Below are positions 60,960 to 64,000 of a DNA stretch of 64,000 nt, in pieces. Below the pieces are notes generated by a model. The model did no database searches and was not told the origin of the DNA. It worked only from the letters and a program-made list of their open reading frames with translations. The translations under genes were made by a program, and so were the position numbers. The first letter of the stretch is position 1, and each line of letters opens with the position of its first letter. The DNA is taken from contig NZ_JAGKJJ010000019.1 of assembly GCF_020329505.1 (NCBI RefSeq), positions 124,001 to 188,000 of the forward strand, given 5' to 3'. The stretch comes from Bradyrhizobium semiaridum. Lineage in GTDB: Bacteria; Pseudomonadota; Alphaproteobacteria; Rhizobiales; Xanthobacteraceae.

Positions 60960-61936
60960 GCCGCGCACCCTGCCGGCGTGATGCCATAGTCGCTGATCGC
61001 GGCGACGTTCTGCTGGAAGCGCAGCTTGCGGACATATTCCAGCGGGTCCTTCGGCTGCACCAGCGCGCCCGCGGGCACGTTGAGGAAATCGACGAGACGC
61101 GTCAGCAAGAAGCGCATCGACGCGCCGCGTGCCAGCAGCGGCAGCGCCGCCTCCTCCGCCGCCGACAACGGCCGCTCGCGGCGATAGGCATTGAGCAGCG
61201 CGCGTGCCTTGGTGACGTTGAAGGAGTGATCCGGCTCGAAGCACCAGGCGTTCAGGCAGATCGCGACGTCGTAAGCCAGGATGTCGTTGCACGAGAACGG
61301 GAAGTCGATCAGGCCCGACAGTCTGTCGCCGAGGAAGAACACATTGTCGGGAAACAGGTCGGCGTGAATGACGCCGACCGGCAGATCGGTGGGCCAGGCG
61401 GCCTCGAGATGATCGAGCTCGCGCGCGATGAAGTCGGAGAGGCCGGCCTGCACGCCGTCGGCCCGCGCCGCGGCGAGATCGAACAGCGGCCGCCAGCCGG
61501 CGACCGACAGCGGATTTTCGCGCAGCAGCGGAAAGTCGCGCCCGGCCAGATGCATCTTGGCTAATGCCTCGCCGACGCCCGAACAATGCGTCACGTTGGG
61601 CCGCCGCGGCCACATGCCTTCGAGGAAGTTGATGATCGCGGCCGGCCGGCCGGCCAGCCGGCTGTAGACCTCGCCGTTGCGGTTGCGCGCCGGCTGCGGG
61701 CACGACACGCCGCGCTCGGCGAGATGCGCCATCAGCGACAGGAAATACGGCAGGTCGTCCTCCGCCACGCGCTTCTCGTACAGCGTGAGGATGTAGGCGC
61801 CCTGGCTGGTATGCAGCAGGAAATTCGAATTCTCGACCCCTTCGGCGATGCCCTTGTAGGAGAGCAATTCGCCGATGTCGTAGCTTTTGAGGAATTCCGC
61901 GAGGTCTTCGGCGGCAACGTCGGTGTAGACCGCCAT
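60956..61936 (-). CDS. thrB: homoserine kinase, type II
   Basis: A 326-residue APH-fold kinase. GVENSNFLLHTSQGAYILTL is the nucleotide loop; the catalytic Brenner motif is GVIHADLFPDNVFFLGD, followed by GLIDFPFSCNDILAYDVAI (metal Asp). It phosphorylates homoserine in threonine synthesis. It lies directly downstream of ispH with a 5-base gap and overlaps rnhA by 4 bases, the conserved ispH-thrB-rnhA order. Confidence 0.93.
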   Translation of the reverse strand: MAVYTDVAAEDLAEFLKSYDIGELLSYKGIAEGVENSNFLLHTSQGAYILTLYEKRVAEDDLPYFLSLMAHLAERGVSCPQPARNRNGEVYSRLAGRPAAIINFLEGMWPRRPNVTHCSGVGEALAKMHLAGRDFPLLRENPLSVAGWRPLFDLAAARADGVQAGLSDFIARELDHLEAAWPTDLPVGVIHADLFPDNVFFLGDRLSGLIDFPFSCNDILAYDVAICLNAWCFEPDHSFNVTKARALLNAYRRERPLSAAEEAALPLLARGASMRFLLTRLVDFLNVPAGALVQPKDPLEYVRKLRFQQNVAAISDYGITPAGCAA

Positions 61937-61941
61937 AGGGT

Positions 61942-62916
61942 CTATTCCGCCGCGGTAGCGTCGGGTCGCAGCGAGCGCGGCAGCGGGAAGAACTCGTTCT
62001 CCTCGGCGGCCGAGACCGTCTCCACGTGCAGATTGTAGCGTTCGGCGAACGCGCCCATGATCTCCTCGACGATCACTTCCGGCGCCGAGGCGCCCGCGGT
62101 GATGCCGAGGCTCTTGATGCCTTCGAACCGCGCCCAGTCGATATCGCTGGCGCGCTGCGCGAGCACCGCGATCGGGCAGCCCTCGCGCTCGGCGACCTCG
62201 CGCAGGCGCTGCGAGTTCGACGAGTTCGGCGCCCCGACCACGATCAGAGCATCGACCACCGGCGCGACCTTCTTCACCGCGAGCTGGCGGTTGGTGGTGG
62301 CGTAGCAGATGTCTTCCTTGTGCGGTCCGTTGACGTTCGGGAAGCGCGACTTGAGCAGCGCCACGATCTCGGCGGTGTCGTCGATCGACAGCGTGGTCTG
62401 GGTCACGAAGGCGAGGTTGTCCGGATCCTTCGGCGTGAAGGTCTTGGCGTCCTCGGCGGTCTCGATCAGGGTCACGGCGCCCGGCGGCAGCTGGCCTAGC
62501 GTGCCGACCACCTCAGGATGATGGGAATGCCCGATCAGGAGGATCTCGCGGCCGCGCTTGAAGTGGATCGCCGCCTCGCGATGAACCTTGGTCACCAGCG
62601 GGCAAGTCGCGTCCAGCGAGAAGAAATTGCGGGATTTGGCCTCCGCAGGAACCGATTTCGGCACGCCATGGGCCGAAAACACCACCGGCGCATTGGTATC
62701 GTCGGGGATTTCAGCCAATTCCTCGACGAAAATGGCACCCTTGGTCTTGAGGCTGTCCACCACGTATTTGTTATGCACGATCTCGTGCCGGACGTAGACC
62801 GGCGCACCATAGATGGTGAGCGCCCGTTCCACCGTGTCGATGGCGCGCACCACCCCGGCGCAGAAGCCACGCGGGGAACAAAGCACGATTCTGAGGTCGG
62901 GTTTCATCACTGACAT
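61942..62916 (-). CDS. ispH: 4-hydroxy-3-methylbut-2-enyl diphosphate reductase
   Basis: A 324-residue protein starting MSVMKPDLRIVLCSPRGFCA. The three cluster cysteines are in PRGFCAGV, SLDATCPLVTKVH and KEDICYATTNRQ; IGHSHHPEVVGTLGQ and GAPNSSNSQRLREVA complete the signature. IspH makes IPP and DMAPP in the last step of the MEP pathway with a 4Fe-4S cluster. ATGs at 62907 and 62943 are alternative starts. First gene of ispH-thrB-rnhA. Confidence 0.94.
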   Translation of the reverse strand: MSVMKPDLRIVLCSPRGFCAGVVRAIDTVERALTIYGAPVYVRHEIVHNKYVVDSLKTKGAIFVEELAEIPDDTNAPVVFSAHGVPKSVPAEAKSRNFFSLDATCPLVTKVHREAAIHFKRGREILLIGHSHHPEVVGTLGQLPPGAVTLIETAEDAKTFTPKDPDNLAFVTQTTLSIDDTAEIVALLKSRFPNVNGPHKEDICYATTNRQLAVKKVAPVVDALIVVGAPNSSNSQRLREVAEREGCPIAVLAQRASDIDWARFEGIKSLGITAGASAPEVIVEEIMGAFAERYNLHVETVSAAEENEFFPLPRSLRPDATAAE

Positions 62917-63028
62917 AAGGGGCAAATCTCGGGGCCGAATCACCCCTCGCCGGCGGGCGGGGAACGGCCAGTTTGGGTAAGGACTTGGGACTGCTTTGGG
63001 GCTCTGTCAAGGCGATTTTGCTGGCCCA

Positions 63029-63058
63029 TTGCGCCATTCCCCCCTGAGGGCTTATATA
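63029..63058 (+). promoter_or_regulatory. possible promoter for trcR
   Basis: TTGCGC (63029-63034) and TATATA (63053-63058) with 18 bases between lie 79 bases ahead of the trcR ATG. The -10 is very AT-rich for this region. The -35 is a weak match. Confidence 0.35.
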
Positions 63059-63136
63059 GGCAGCATATTCCCGTCATCGCCGATGACTACCAGCTTCGCC
63101 TCGACAGAGGTGGGCGAAGCACAAAGGAGATTTGCC

Positions 63137-63835
63137 ATGAGCAACGCACCGCTGATGCCGAAGGCGACTGCCGTGTGGTTGGTCGATAATACCGCCTTGA
63201 CCTTCGATCAGGTGGCCGATTTCACCAAGATGCACCCGCTGGAGGTCCGCGCCATCGCCGACGGTGACGCCGCCCAGGGCATCAAGGGCATGGACCCGAT
63301 TTCGAACGGCCAATTGACCCGCGAGGAGATCGAAAAAGGCGAGCGCGACCCGAATTACCGCCTCCGGCTGCAGGAGAGCAAGGTGGTGCTGCCGACCGCC
63401 GCCAAGAAGAAGGGCCCGCGCTACACCCCGGTGTCGCGCCGCCACGAGCGGCCGAGCGCCATCCTCTGGCTGCTGCGCAACCATCCCGAGCTGAAGGACG
63501 CGCAGATCATGCGCCTCGTCGGCACCACCAAGACCACCATCGCGAGCGTGCGCGACCGCACCCACTGGAATGCCTCGACCCTGACGCCGATGGACCCGGT
63601 GACGCTCGGCCTGTGCTCGCAGATCGAGCTCGATTTCGAGGTGCAGCGCGCCGCCAAGGAAAAGCCGGCCGCGGCCGTCTATGGCGGCGCCACGCTGCTG
63701 CCGGCCTCCGAAACCACGCGCAAGGACGAGCTCGACGATCAGCCGACCGAGCGCCACGACGACCTCAACGTCGACGCCGTGTTCGCCAAGCTGAAGACGA
63801 TCGGCGGCAAGAAGCCCGACGAGGACGAGGAGTAA
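63137..63835 (+). CDS. trcR: cell cycle regulator TrcR (DUF1013)
   Basis: A 232-residue protein starting MSNAPLMPKATAVWLVDNTA. DUF1013 features: LTFDQVADFTKMHPLEVRAI, GIKGMDPISNGQLTREEIEK, RYTPVSRRHERPSAILWLLR and QIMRLVGTTKTTIASVRDRT (helix-turn-helix-like). TrcR is a conserved alphaproteobacterial transcription factor linked to cell-cycle control. AAAGGAGA lies 6 bases before the ATG; the upstream ATG at 62996/63082 region is not needed. A strong terminator follows. Confidence 0.9.
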   Translation: MSNAPLMPKATAVWLVDNTALTFDQVADFTKMHPLEVRAIADGDAAQGIKGMDPISNGQLTREEIEKGERDPNYRLRLQESKVVLPTAAKKKGPRYTPVSRRHERPSAILWLLRNHPELKDAQIMRLVGTTKTTIASVRDRTHWNASTLTPMDPVTLGLCSQIELDFEVQRAAKEKPAAAVYGGATLLPASETTRKDELDDQPTERHDDLNVDAVFAKLKTIGGKKPDEDEE

Positions 63836-63867
63836 GCGCGCGCCGCGCTTCGCCGAACGGAATGCGA

Positions 63868-63897
63868 AACGCGGCAGGGCAACCTGCCGCGTTTTTT
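63868..63897 (+). terminator. intrinsic terminator of trcR
   Basis: AACGCGGCAGG (63868-63878), loop GCAA, CCTGCCGCGTT (63883-63893) and then a T-run. The perfect 11-bp stem has a GNRA loop and stands 33 bases past the trcR stop. Confidence 0.88.
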
Positions 63898-63937
63898 GTT
63901 GGACCGATTACGACTGTACAAGCGAGCCGTCATAGCC

Positions 63938-64000
63938 CTACGGCCGGTTCGGATTGTTCAGCATGTATTCGCCGAGATCGCGCTGGCGGCGGTCGTAGCG
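63938..64000 (-). CDS. C-terminal fragment of an unknown protein
   Basis: The frame enters from the right edge and stops at TAG 63938-63940, giving 20 residues: RYDRRQRDLGEYMLNNPNRP. It is coherent and continues beyond the window. It converges with trcR across the terminator. No family can be named from so short a tail. Confidence 0.5.
   Translation of the reverse strand, partial: RYDRRQRDLGEYMLNNPNRP

Overview
The window reads as a GC-rich alphaproteobacterial chromosome, most like Bradyrhizobium. The basis is the gene families (TrcR/DUF1013, NdvA-type glucan exporter, LTXXQ-like and PsiF-like secreted proteins) and the short intergenic repeats of a kind common in that genus. No rRNA, CRISPR array or intact insertion sequence is visible. 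One tRNA is present, tRNA-Leu(CAA).

Layout. (1) 1-6140, core-like: LysR C-terminus, a DsbA-like thiol oxidoreductase and a separate DsbB, two hotdog thioesterases diverging from a TetR regulator across two palindromic operators, two small secreted proteins, an AbrB-family membrane protein, then tRNA-Leu with its own promoter. (2) 6141-40278, accessory-like: this block begins at the tRNA-Leu 3' end and ends at an imperfect direct copy of that 3' end (40256-40278), so it may be an old integrated island of about 34 kb. It holds a cysteine-free uracil-DNA glycosylase homologue, a hybrid sensor kinase, an alpha/beta hydrolase, an SDR/MFS/cupin group, an oxalate-decarboxylase-like bicupin, a Nudix hydrolase, a YdeP-like molybdopterin oxidoreductase with FdhD, a pyruvate-oxidase-like TPP enzyme, a frameshifted TPP-enzyme remnant, a hydrolase/VOC pair, a sorbosone-dehydrogenase-like lipoprotein, a histone-like basic protein, an orphan nuoD, and a 12-gene minus-strand operon (39162 to 27355) encoding alternative complex III (actABCDEF), one unknown membrane protein, a Sco copper chaperone and a caa3 oxidase (ctaC, ctaD, ctaE, ctaF). 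Several of these genes could feed electrons to quinone, which ACIII would pass to caa3 and oxygen. (3) 40288-64000, core-like: TetR/O-methyltransferase pair, two nitronate-monooxygenase-family proteins near a CoA ligase and a TesB-like thioesterase, a second hybrid kinase with a shortened ATPase domain, a gene broken in a G-run, a VTT-domain membrane protein, a HisE-like protein, an orphan substrate-binding protein, NdvA, a D,D-carboxypeptidase, FadD, a DUF924 protein, a peroxiredoxin, rnhA-thrB-ispH, and TrcR.

Three dispersed palindromic repeat families occur in intergenic spaces: a 38-bp element at 45876 and 60437 in opposite orientation, a paired REP-like element at 53697-53816, and an element shared by 2419 and 48165. 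The strongest candidates for follow-up are the ACIII-caa3 locus with its unknown membrane protein, the tRNA-bounded island, the kinase with the missing ATPase tail, and the cysteine-free glycosylase.
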